Of a DNA stretch of 64,000 nt, positions 24,184-32,252 are shown piece after piece. The DNA is from Luteirhabdus pelagi (GTDB lineage: Bacteria > Bacteroidota > Bacteroidia > Flavobacteriales > Flavobacteriaceae). The DNA lies in contig NZ_JAECMS010000001.1 of the NCBI RefSeq assembly GCF_016827595.1, positions 686,376-750,375 of the forward strand, in the 5' to 3' direction. Position 1 is the first letter of the stretch. Each line of letters starts with the position of its first letter. A program made the position numbers and the translations under genes. The notes under the pieces are model-generated. The model saw nothing but the letters and a program-made list of their open reading frames with translations. It searched no databases and was not told where the DNA came from.

Positions 24184-24924
24184 ATGAATCGAAATCAATT
24201 TTTTAAAATCACCGCCTTGGGCGCCGTCGGTGTAAGTATGTTACCATCATTGAGTTTTACTACCCTACAATCATTTACAAAGGAACAGCTTACCGGAAGG
24301 GGAAATCCAGATTTAATTGGTGATAGCTATCGATCGACCATGCATCGACAGACAAAAGAAGCCTTTCAGAAAATGAGATCGGCAGCCGCAACTGAAAATA
24401 TTGAATTGGAAGTGGTTTCTGCTTACCGAAGTTTCGACCGACAAAAACAGATTTTTGAAGGAAAGTATAAGCGCTTTACCAACCAAGGCCTCTCCCCTAT
24501 GGAGGCTATTGATAAAATTGTAGAATATTCCACCATTCCCGGAACATCTCGTCACCATTGGGGTACCGACCTCGACCTCATCGATGGCAATGCACCACGG
24601 TCTGAAAATGTATTACAGGCGGAGCATTTTCACGGAAATGGTCCCTTTTGTAAGATGAAAGCTTGGATGGACGAACATGCAAACGAATTTGGTTTCTATG
24701 AAGTCTATACCGATAACGGAAATCGAAAAGGTTTTGCCTACGAACCTTGGCATTTTAGTTTTGCGCCCGTTTCCATACCGATGCTAAAGGAGTATAAGAA
24801 ATTGAATGTAAAGGAAATTCTTATGGAAGAATCGGTTTTAGGCGCTGAACATTTCACCGATACCTTTATTGAAAAATACCGCAACGAGAATATTCTCGAT
24901 ATAAATCCCGAATTACTTTCGTAA
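24184..24924 (+). CDS. M15 family D-alanyl-D-alanine carboxypeptidase (VanY-like)
   Basis: A 246-residue exported protein with a hydrophobic N-terminus (about residues 8-27). The M15B zinc site is visible: SAYRSFDRQKQIF, then RHHWGTDLDLI (HxxxxxxD) and EPWHFSF (ExxH). The family removes the terminal D-Ala from peptidoglycan stem peptides in the periplasm. It lies 13 bp after pepE and 27 bp before the M48 gene. Confidence 0.92.
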   Translation: MNRNQFFKITALGAVGVSMLPSLSFTTLQSFTKEQLTGRGNPDLIGDSYRSTMHRQTKEAFQKMRSAAATENIELEVVSAYRSFDRQKQIFEGKYKRFTNQGLSPMEAIDKIVEYSTIPGTSRHHWGTDLDLIDGNAPRSENVLQAEHFHGNGPFCKMKAWMDEHANEFGFYEVYTDNGNRKGFAYEPWHFSFAPVSIPMLKEYKKLNVKEILMEESVLGAEHFTDTFIEKYRNENILDINPELLS

Positions 24925-24951
24925 CTTTAACAGGCTTAAATACCTGAACCC

Positions 24952-25719
24952 ATGAGACGAAGCAGCTGGAAAATCCGTATCCTTATCGGATTGGCCATTG
25001 TGGCCTTTGCTTTCTTCAAAAAATGCGCTAGCACTGAAGAGAACCCTTATACCGGAAAAGAACAGGCGATTGCCTTGACCACCGAAGAAGAAATTGCTAT
25101 CGGATTACAAAGTGCACCGCAGATGGCCGAACAATATGGTGGTATGCATCCAGACCGACAGTTGCAGGAATATGTTGATTTGGTAGGTGAAAAATTGGTA
25201 ACCAACACTATGGCGAGCAATACACCCTATCAATTCGATTTTCACTTGTTAAGCGACAGTGAAACTGTAAATGCTTTTGCCCTTCCGGGCGGACAAATTT
25301 TTATCACCTATGCACTCTATTCCAAATTGGAAAATGAAGACCAATTGGCAGGAGTGTTAGGACATGAAATCGGACATGTGCTAGGGAGGCATTCCGCAGA
25401 GCGAATCGCGGAAACAGAGTTTTGGCAGACCATTTCACAAGGTGCTTCGGTTGGTGCAGACGCTGGGGGATTGGTTGCCGGAATCGGTCAGAATGTACTG
25501 TTGGGCAACGGTCGCGACGATGAATTGGAAAGCGACGATCTCGGTGTTCGGTTTATGATCAATGCTGGCTACGAACCTAGGGAAATGATTGACGTAATGG
25601 AAATACTGAAGGCTGCAGCTGGACCCAATCGCGTACCCGAATTTAAAAGCACGCATCCCGACCCTGATAATCGAATCGAAAAAATTGAAGAAGCCATCGT
25701 AAAATATGGTGGCCAATAA
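24952..25719 (+). CDS. M48 family metalloprotease (BepA/LoiP-like)
   Basis: A 255-residue exported zinc protease. The N-terminal hydrophobic segment ends at Cys25 (FKKCAS), possibly lipid-anchored. The active site is GHEIGHVLGRH (HExxH, about residues 138-148), with the third ligand Glu in DDELESDDLG (about 185-194). Preceding NAFALPGGQIFITYAL is typical. Related E. coli proteins (LoiP, BepA) process outer membrane proteins, and a similar quality-control role is plausible. Confidence 0.92.
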   Translation: MRRSSWKIRILIGLAIVAFAFFKKCASTEENPYTGKEQAIALTTEEEIAIGLQSAPQMAEQYGGMHPDRQLQEYVDLVGEKLVTNTMASNTPYQFDFHLLSDSETVNAFALPGGQIFITYALYSKLENEDQLAGVLGHEIGHVLGRHSAERIAETEFWQTISQGASVGADAGGLVAGIGQNVLLGNGRDDELESDDLGVRFMINAGYEPREMIDVMEILKAAAGPNRVPEFKSTHPDPDNRIEKIEEAIVKYGGQ

Positions 25720-25736
25720 GAATAAATTATTCCATT

Positions 25737-27029
25737 ATGAAGAAATTAATCCTTCTGCTATTTATATGTGTGTTTACACTACCATCCTACGCACAGCAAA
25801 CAACCATTCTACATGCGGGAACATTATTAGCGGTACCTGGCACGGAACCTTCAAAAGAACAAAGTATTGTGATCCGTAACGGTAAAATCGTTGAGGTACG
25901 CTCAGGGTATATTGCTGCCACAGGTTCGAACAGCAATGCAACGATTATAGACTTAAAGGATTCCTTTGTAATGCCAGGCTTTATCGATATGCATACTCAT
26001 ATTACCGGAGAACGTGATCCCGCTGCAAATCCGCATGAATGGACCACCTTATACGACGAAGATGCAGCATATCGCGCCATCCCCTTCGCAGAAGCTACTC
26101 TGGATGCGGGTTTTACAACAGTTCGTAATCTAGGTGGCGACCATAAATTAGTTACAGCCTTAAAACGGGCCATCGCCGAAGGTAATGTGAAAGGCCCTAG
26201 AATTATAGCTTCTTTAGGCGCTATTTCAGCGACGGGTGGTCATGGCGATTGGCATGGCTATCGACCAGAAATCATGAATGCTTTTGAACAGAATGTTGGC
26301 ATTTGCGACGGTACTGATGATTGTCGCCGAGCAGTCCGGGCACGTATCAAACAAGGTGCGGATGTTATTAAAATAACAGCAACGGGTGGTGTTCTTAGTA
26401 ATACTGCGGCAGGAGTCGCCCAGCAATTAACCGACGAGGAATTGGAGTCGATTGTCGAAACAGCACACTCCCTTGGAAGGAAGGTAGCGGCTCATGCCCA
26501 TGAAGCTGACGGTATAAATGCGGCGCTCCGTGCTGGCGTGAATTCCATTGAACATGGTTCATACTTGGATGACGAATCGGTTCGCCTCTTCAATGAAAAT
26601 GATGCCTATTTAGTCCCAACCCTGTTGGCAGGGGTTTCGGTTTCTGAAGAACTGGAGGTTAACAATCAGATTCCGCCTGCTATCGCAGAAAAAATCCGAC
26701 AGGTGGCACCCGTAGTAGAGGAATCCTTCAAAAGGGCTTTAAAAGGTGGTGTGAAAATTGCGTTTGGTACGGATAGCGGCGTTAGCAAGCATGGTACGAA
26801 CGCTCGGGAGTTTGAAATAATGGTCGAGTATGGTATGGATGAAAATGAAGCCATCAGATCGGCAACTATCGTTGCAGCAGAATTGTTGGGAATGGAGGAT
26901 AGTCTAGGCACTATTTCAAGTGGGAAGTGGGCTGATATTGTTGCCGTAAAAGAAAATCCACTTCAGAATATTTCAGCGCTTACAAATATATCATTCGTAA
27001 TGAAAGAAGGTGCTGTCTTCAAGAAGTAA
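25737..27029 (+). CDS. Exported amidohydrolase (imidazolonepropionase/prolidase-like)
   Basis: A 430-residue metal-dependent hydrolase with a signal peptide (ending PSYAQ). Metal-site motifs are in order: PGFIDMHTHI (about residues 79-88, HxH), VIKITATGGVLS with the bridging Lys (about 211), VAAHAHEADGI (about 249-259), NSIEHGSYLDD (about 269) and AFGTDSGV with the final Asp (about 345). This subgroup includes Xaa-Arg and Xaa-Lys dipeptidases (Sgx9260-type) and organophosphate hydrolases; a peptidase role fits the neighbours. It ends the pepE-led operon before a strong hairpin. Confidence 0.9.
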   Translation: MKKLILLLFICVFTLPSYAQQTTILHAGTLLAVPGTEPSKEQSIVIRNGKIVEVRSGYIAATGSNSNATIIDLKDSFVMPGFIDMHTHITGERDPAANPHEWTTLYDEDAAYRAIPFAEATLDAGFTTVRNLGGDHKLVTALKRAIAEGNVKGPRIIASLGAISATGGHGDWHGYRPEIMNAFEQNVGICDGTDDCRRAVRARIKQGADVIKITATGGVLSNTAAGVAQQLTDEELESIVETAHSLGRKVAAHAHEADGINAALRAGVNSIEHGSYLDDESVRLFNENDAYLVPTLLAGVSVSEELEVNNQIPPAIAEKIRQVAPVVEESFKRALKGGVKIAFGTDSGVSKHGTNAREFEIMVEYGMDENEAIRSATIVAAELLGMEDSLGTISSGKWADIVAVKENPLQNISALTNISFVMKEGAVFKK

Positions 27030-27048
27030 TAATAATTGATGATATAAA

Positions 27049-27079
27049 AAAATCCACTCTGAAATGGAGTGGATTTTTC
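27049..27079. terminator. Bidirectional terminator between amidohydrolase and fasciclin genes
   Basis: Stem AATCCACTC / GAGTGGATT with TTTTTCG on the right and ATAAAAAA on the left. It sits between two convergent genes and gives a T-tract in both directions. Confidence 0.85.
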
Positions 27080-27097
27080 GTTTTTATAAAACTCAAT

Positions 27098-28054
27098 TTA
27101 TAGGGAGGGTAACAGTACTTGATCGATGGCGTGAACTACACCGTTCGCCGCTTGTACGTTTGTAACAATAATATTACTTGTTCTTCCATTAGGGTCTGTA
27201 ATCGTTGCAGCATCTGCATCAACTTCAATGTTTGCCCCTAAAGTAAGTACAGTTCCCGTTGTAAGGTCTTCCGCTCGCACATTAGCTCCTTGAATAACAT
27301 GTGTGTTCAAAGTTGCCGTTAACGTACCGCCATCTATATCGGCAAGAGAATTGATGCTCAATTCAGTCAATAATGCGCCAAAGGCATCATTAGTAGGTCC
27401 AAATACTGTAAATGGGGGTAAATCAGCTGGGATTGGTGTCGATAGAACTCCAACAAAATCAGGCTGATCATCACGCGTTAACGCCTGAACCAACGTTTCA
27501 AAAGTAGGATCGGCTGTAGCAAAGGTTACTACCGTAGGCAGTGTAATTACAGCATCTACAGCATGAATAATCCCGTTTTCAGCTGAGATATCGGCATTCG
27601 TTACGGTTGAAACCCCATTGAGTTCTACTCCGTTGCTCGTATTAATATAAATACTAAGATTGTTGTCGGTATTCGAATACGTTGCCAATGTAGTGTTGTA
27701 GCCTGTAGATAAATCGCCCGAAGCAAGTTCGCCATTTAATACATGATTTAGGAGTGTTTGTCGTAAGGCTTCTTCTGGAACATCCTCTAGACTTGCGAAA
27801 TTATTAGCCTGCAAAAAGGCATCAAAAGCTGCGTTGTTAGGAGCAAAGACGGTATAAGAAGCGCTCCCATTTAGGGTGGCCGTAAGACCAGCTCGTTCCA
27901 AAGCTGCTGCCAAGGAAGAATAGTTCGGATTGTCTGCCACAAATTCGGCAATGGTCTGATTGTCATCTACATCTCCGGCATCATCATCGTTGCTGCAAGC
28001 AACCATAAAAATACCGAATAGCAAAATGCTTGTTAGTTTTAAAAGGTTTTTCAT
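27098..28054 (-). CDS. Fasciclin (FAS1) double-domain lipoprotein
   Basis: A 318-residue lipoprotein (MKNLLKLTSILLFGIFMVAC, lipobox MVAC) followed by an acidic linker (SNDDDAGDVDDN). Two FAS1 domains follow (about residues 37-165 and 166-318), each with the H-box/YH-like signatures ASYTVFAPNNAAFDAFL and FTVFGPTNDAFGALL, and a repeated GIIHAVDAVI / GVVHAIDQVL ending. FAS1 domains mediate adhesion or extracellular matrix contacts. It is a surface lipoprotein by inference. Confidence 0.93.
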   Translation of the reverse strand: MKNLLKLTSILLFGIFMVACSNDDDAGDVDDNQTIAEFVADNPNYSSLAAALERAGLTATLNGSASYTVFAPNNAAFDAFLQANNFASLEDVPEEALRQTLLNHVLNGELASGDLSTGYNTTLATYSNTDNNLSIYINTSNGVELNGVSTVTNADISAENGIIHAVDAVITLPTVVTFATADPTFETLVQALTRDDQPDFVGVLSTPIPADLPPFTVFGPTNDAFGALLTELSINSLADIDGGTLTATLNTHVIQGANVRAEDLTTGTVLTLGANIEVDADAATITDPNGRTSNIIVTNVQAANGVVHAIDQVLLPSL

Positions 28055-28194
28055 AGTATTAGTTTTTAGCTAAAATACTGGAGACCCATTAAATAAATAG
28101 AATGATTAACTTTTGTTTAATATATTTTAAAAATTATTAAACACTTATTTTTAGTGACGGGTAGGTAATCCTTTCGAGCCGAAAAAAACTTATA

Positions 28195-28202
28195 TATCTT
28201 TA
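28195..28202 (+). promoter_or_regulatory. Promoter of the M28 peptidase gene
   Basis: A -7 box TATCTTTA lies 17 nt before the start codon, with TTTCG at 28172-28176 about 18 nt upstream as a possible -33 element. Confidence 0.5.
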
Positions 28203-28219
28203 GCAACAAAATCTTTTGT

Positions 28220-29689
28220 ATGAAATCAATTTATTCATTTCTATTTCTTTTTATTTCAATTACGGGCCTCGCGCAAACCGATAGGGAAAAAACGGCTGCT
28301 ACGGTAGATCAGCATGATATACGCGCCCATATAGGTTTCCTTTCTGATGATTTATTAAAAGGAAGGGAAACCGGTACCGAAGGCAATAAGATAGCTGCTG
28401 CCTATATCGCAAGCATGTTAAAAAGCTATGGAGTTCAGCCAAATCCGAAAACAGGGAACTATTATCAAGAGGTTCCTTTAGAGAAAAGCACACCCCCAAA
28501 TCGTATGACCTTAGTAGTAAACGGTTCGGAGTATAAGGAGAAAGTTGCTGTTATGCCACAAAACTTTAGCTACGGGGGAAATGGCGTCTACTTGGGCTAT
28601 GGTCTGGAAGACGACTATAAAAATGCCGACGTAAACGAAAAATTAGTTTTTATAAAAGCTGGCAGCCCCAAGTCGGACAATATTCAAGAAGCCTTCGGAC
28701 TTCGCGATAAAAAAATGGAACTCGCCATGAAGGCTGGCGCTGCGGGAGTCATTGAGCTTGTAAAAGCTGGCGACCGCACATGGGGGTATCTCTCAAATCG
28801 ATTTGGCGCCACCCAAATTCAATTAGCCAACACAGAAGAAGGAGCGAAAAAATTACCATACCTGTGGATTCGTGATGAATTCGGAACGTATGCGAACGAT
28901 TTAAGCAGCAAAAAAGCAATTACAGTAAAATGTACCGTTTCGGGAGCTACTTCAGAAACCATACTGTCACAAAACGTAGTAGGTATCGTGGAAGGAAGTG
29001 ATGCTACCCTAAAAAACGAGTATGTCATCTATTCGGGTCATTACGACCATGTAGGTATTGGTGAAGCCGACACAACAGGCGATACGATTTATAATGGCGC
29101 ACGCGATAATGCCGTAGGAGTTACTACGGTGCTTAGCATGGCTGAAAACCTGTCTAAATATCCTACGAAACGTTCGGCTTTATTCATTCTATTTACTGCG
29201 GAAGAAAAAGGGCTACTCGGAAGTAAATACTATGTTGAAAACCCCATCGTACCCTTGGAGCAAATGGTATATTGTTTTAACAGCGACAATGGTGGATACA
29301 ACGACACCACGAAGGCAACAATAGTTGGGCTAACGCGAACTACTGCTGAAAAAGAGTTGAAGGATGCTGTTTCTTCCTTCGGGCTGACCGCCATCGAAGA
29401 CCCTGCCCCAGAACAAGGGTTGTTCGACAGAAGCGATAATGTTCATTTTGCAAGAAAAGGTATCCCGGCCCCTACATTTTCACTGGGGTTCACCGCATTC
29501 GATGCTGAAATCATGAAATACTATCACCAAGCTGGCGATGAAGCAGATTCGTTGGATTACGACTATTTGTTGAAGTTTTTCCAATCGTATGTAATGTCTG
29601 GACGCGCTATTGGTAATATGTCTAAAAAACCTTTCTGGGTGAAAGGCGATAAATATGAAGAAAGTGGAAAAGAGCTTTACGGCATGTAA
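28220..29689 (+). CDS. M28 family zinc aminopeptidase with PA-like insertion, exported
   Basis: A 489-residue protein with a signal peptide (ending ITGLAQ). A protease-associated-like region occupies about residues 85-250. The M28 co-catalytic zinc ligands follow: YSGHYDHVG (His about 274), NGARDNAVGV (Asp about 295) and LFTAEEKGLLGS (Glu-Glu about 328), with later Asp and His ligands (FNSDNGG; YYHQAGDE). It would act as an aminopeptidase on extracellular peptides. It is monocistronic with its own terminator. Confidence 0.93.
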   Translation: MKSIYSFLFLFISITGLAQTDREKTAATVDQHDIRAHIGFLSDDLLKGRETGTEGNKIAAAYIASMLKSYGVQPNPKTGNYYQEVPLEKSTPPNRMTLVVNGSEYKEKVAVMPQNFSYGGNGVYLGYGLEDDYKNADVNEKLVFIKAGSPKSDNIQEAFGLRDKKMELAMKAGAAGVIELVKAGDRTWGYLSNRFGATQIQLANTEEGAKKLPYLWIRDEFGTYANDLSSKKAITVKCTVSGATSETILSQNVVGIVEGSDATLKNEYVIYSGHYDHVGIGEADTTGDTIYNGARDNAVGVTTVLSMAENLSKYPTKRSALFILFTAEEKGLLGSKYYVENPIVPLEQMVYCFNSDNGGYNDTTKATIVGLTRTTAEKELKDAVSSFGLTAIEDPAPEQGLFDRSDNVHFARKGIPAPTFSLGFTAFDAEIMKYYHQAGDEADSLDYDYLLKFFQSYVMSGRAIGNMSKKPFWVKGDKYEESGKELYGM

Positions 29690-29693
29690 CATA

Positions 29694-29723
29694 AAAAGCC
29701 ACTCCATCAAGGGAGTGGCTTTT
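29694..29723 (+). terminator. Terminator after the M28 peptidase gene
   Basis: Perfect stem AAAAGCCACTCC / GGAGTGGCTTTT with loop ATCAAG, immediately after the stop codon. It also faces the convergent lipoprotein gene. Confidence 0.85.
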
Positions 29724-29753
29724 CCAATTGGGGCAAAAATTGAGGAGCAACAC

Positions 29754-31622
29754 TTATAGCTTCTCGAACACTAAGGTATCGGTGCCACCGTTACCTCCAC
29801 TAACATCAAACAATTCTACTCGGGTTGTAATATAGTTGTCAACATCCCAATCGTCGTTTAGTTCTTCAAGTGGTGAGGTTGGACCCAAGTTTAAGGTAAC
29901 CTTTAAAACATTATCGTCAAACCCAACGCTCCAAGTTCCGCTTTCCGAAGTACCATTAGCATCGATGGCAACGGTACCATCGGTATTGAAGTCGAAGGTA
30001 TAATTTGTATAATCGTTCGTTTCATTATTCCCATCGTCCAGATATGTTTCCACATACCACATGCCATCAACTAAAATATCCATCAGCTCTTGGGCATCGC
30101 CTGTGCCGGTACCACCACAGTCGGCAGGATTTCTTCCAAAATTAAGATAATCGGTTCCACCATTTCCACCACTAATATCGATCAGTTCTATTAGCTCGGT
30201 AGTGAAATTGCTTACATCCCAATCGTCATTTAGGTCGTCGAAAGGGTCATCTTCACCTGTAGTATCGAAATTCAAATTTAAGTCGAGCGACGCTCCGCTA
30301 CCCGTAGCAGACCAGGTACCATTTACTGTATTATTATCGCTAGTTGCGGTTACCGTTTGATTGCTTGCGAACACAAACTCATACGCTACATAGTCGCAGG
30401 TTTCATCATCACCATCATCTTCCAGTAGATTAACGTACCAACTTCCATCAGTAAGTGTATTTACAAAATCGCCATTACCCGTTCCACCACAATTAGCAGG
30501 ATTTCTTCCGAAGTTCAGGTAATCGGTACCTCCGTTTCCACCGCTGATATCCAACAATTCGATAAGTTCGGTAGTGAAATTAGTTACATCCCAATCGTCG
30601 TTCAGATCATCGAACGGATCGTTCTCGCCAGTCGTATCAAAGTTTAGGACTAAATCCAATGTCGATCCACTTCCGGTCGTCGACCACGTACCATTTACAG
30701 TATTGTTCGCACTGCTGGCGGTGACTGTTTCATTAGAGGCAAACACAAACTCGTATTCGGCATAGTCGCATGTTTCATCGTTTCCATCATCTTCCAAAAG
30801 GTTCACATACCAAGAACCATCGGTTAAAGCAGCCACAAAATCGCTATTTCCGGTTCCACCACCATTTGGGTTCCGTTCAAAGGTGACATAATCGATGGTG
30901 CTATCGCCACTGATGTCCTTCAGTTCAATAATTTCGTTTGTTGCATTGATGATATCCCAATCTTCATCCAACTCATCTAAAGGATCTTCATTTCCAAAGA
31001 AAAGTTCGAGGTCAGGGAAACTGCTTCCCGTAAGTCCCCACGTTCCATTGGTAACCACGCCATTTTTAGTAGCTGTTGCAGTGCTATCGCTAGCAAATTC
31101 GAAGGCATATCCCGCAAAATCGCTCGTTTCATCCGTATCATCAAAATAATAGGTTACATACCAAACACCATCGGTAAGATATTGTACAAAATCGGCTGGA
31201 ACTTCATTCTGCCCGTTACTTTCACAATCGGATATAAGCGTTCCTAATTGTTCATTATCGGTTACTTCAACCACAGTCCCATCATTAAGTACTACTTGAA
31301 TAGGATAGCTAATACTTACGGAAAAGTCAGGGTCTAATTGTGTTAAGAAAGTAAACAATTCACCATCGTTATTGATTGTTACCGTATCGGTCTGTTCTTG
31401 GTTACTATCATACACAAATAAGGTTATCGGATATAAGAAATCGATACAATCGATTGCGTTCGAATCGTTCGGGCCTGAGGAGGCGCGTTCCATTAAGGTG
31501 GTGAGTTGTGCCGATATCGCATTGACATCTTCTGGCATTGGTTCTTCATCCCTTGTACAGGAACTAGCCATTACAAACAATCCTGTCATCAGAATCAGGA
31601 TACTTTTCTTTAGTCGGTTCAT
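29754..31622 (-). CDS. Large acidic repeat lipoprotein (four WYV/DDW repeats)
   Basis: A 622-residue lipoprotein (lipobox in VMASSC). Two copies of a short beta-type unit come first (about residues 58-95 and 100-133: FLYPITLFVYD, ISYPIQVVLNDG). Four copies of a domain of 105-120 residues follow, beginning at DGVWYV (152), DGSWYV (269), DGSWYV (393) and DGMWYV (520). Each runs WYV..DD..ET.dY..Y.F.F......A....V.GTW......L.L.......DPlddLnDDWdv......iEL.DiSGgn..D.l.F. Repeats 2 and 3 are nearly identical as protein. I do not recognise a named family. It carries the GGTAGGGT-N16-GTCT motif upstream. Confidence 0.85.
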   Translation of the reverse strand: MNRLKKSILILMTGLFVMASSCTRDEEPMPEDVNAISAQLTTLMERASSGPNDSNAIDCIDFLYPITLFVYDSNQEQTDTVTINNDGELFTFLTQLDPDFSVSISYPIQVVLNDGTVVEVTDNEQLGTLISDCESNGQNEVPADFVQYLTDGVWYVTYYFDDTDETSDFAGYAFEFASDSTATATKNGVVTNGTWGLTGSSFPDLELFFGNEDPLDELDEDWDIINATNEIIELKDISGDSTIDYVTFERNPNGGGTGNSDFVAALTDGSWYVNLLEDDGNDETCDYAEYEFVFASNETVTASSANNTVNGTWSTTGSGSTLDLVLNFDTTGENDPFDDLNDDWDVTNFTTELIELLDISGGNGGTDYLNFGRNPANCGGTGNGDFVNTLTDGSWYVNLLEDDGDDETCDYVAYEFVFASNQTVTATSDNNTVNGTWSATGSGASLDLNLNFDTTGEDDPFDDLNDDWDVSNFTTELIELIDISGGNGGTDYLNFGRNPADCGGTGTGDAQELMDILVDGMWYVETYLDDGNNETNDYTNYTFDFNTDGTVAIDANGTSESGTWSVGFDDNVLKVTLNLGPTSPLEELNDDWDVDNYITTRVELFDVSGGNGGTDTLVFEKL

Positions 31623-31650
31623 AGTTATTTTTTTAGGGGTTTGTATTAAA

Positions 31651-31683
31651 GAGACAGTTTTACTTCAAAAAACCCTACCCTTT
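31651..31683 (-). promoter_or_regulatory. Putative ECF promoter of the 622-residue lipoprotein gene
   Basis: Minus-strand GGTAGGGT, a 16-nt spacer, then GTCT; 29 nt separate GTCT from the ATG. About 48 bp around it align with the copy upstream of the 583-residue lipoprotein gene, including GAAGT, ACTGT and a CCCC before the start codon. Confidence 0.7.
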
Positions 31684-31696
31684 TAATTTAAAAGCA

Positions 31697-31724
31697 TAAA
31701 AAAACCACCCAAAATTGGGTGGTT
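31697..31724 (-). terminator. Terminator of the lipoprotein operon
   Basis: Stem AACCACCC / GGGTGGTT with loop AAAATT; on the minus strand it is followed by seven T. It ends the 583/162-residue lipoprotein transcript just before the promoter of the 622-residue gene. Confidence 0.85.
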
Positions 31725-31750
31725 GAGGAGAATTGAACTAGTTGGGGGTG

Positions 31751-32239
31751 CTAATTCTTCTCGAAGGTTAGGGTATCGGTACCCCCGTTTCCGCCACTAA
31801 TGTCGCGCAATTCAATTTTGGTATCGCTGGCGGAAAGGATATCCCAATCATCGTTCAAATCTTCAAAGTCATCACTGTCGGAGACATTAAAGAAGATAAT
31901 GAAGTCGTCATCGTCAGAAGAGCTGTCATCATCGGAAGAACTACTAGAATCGATAGCCCAAGTACCAACTTTATCATTGCTTCCATTTTCAGCTCGCAGG
32001 GTTCCATCACTCTCAAAAGTGAATACGTAGCCATTAAAATCAGACGTTTCATCTTGACCCGAATCTACAAAGCTGCTAATACGCCAAGTTCCGTCTTGAA
32101 CAATAGCAGTGGTTTGACTAGCGCTCGGATTGTTGTCATCGTTAGTCGAATCATCGTCGCTTGAACAGCCAATGACAAATGGTGCGCTAATTAAAATAGC
32201 AACTAAGGGTTGTAGCAATAATTTTTTCATCTTTTTCAT
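31751..32239 (-). CDS. Small acidic repeat lipoprotein (single WYV/DDW-type domain)
   Basis: A 162-residue lipoprotein (MKKMKKLLLQPLVAIL..., lipobox VIGC at residue 25). After an Asp/Ser/Asn-rich linker it has one copy (about residues 44-162) of the domain repeated in its two larger neighbours: DGTWRISSFVDSGQDETSDF, YVFTFESDGTLRAENG, VGTWAID, DLNDDWDIL, KIELRDISGGNGGTDTLTFE. A Ser/Asp run (SSSSSDDDSSSDDDD) lies inside a loop. It is 13 bp downstream of the 583-residue gene and so in the same transcript. Function unknown. Confidence 0.82.
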   Translation of the reverse strand: MKKMKKLLLQPLVAILISAPFVIGCSSDDDSTNDDNNPSASQTTAIVQDGTWRISSFVDSGQDETSDFNGYVFTFESDGTLRAENGSNDKVGTWAIDSSSSSDDDSSSDDDDFIIFFNVSDSDDFEDLNDDWDILSASDTKIELRDISGGNGGTDTLTFEKN

Positions 32240-32252
32240 AAATAATTCGTGT

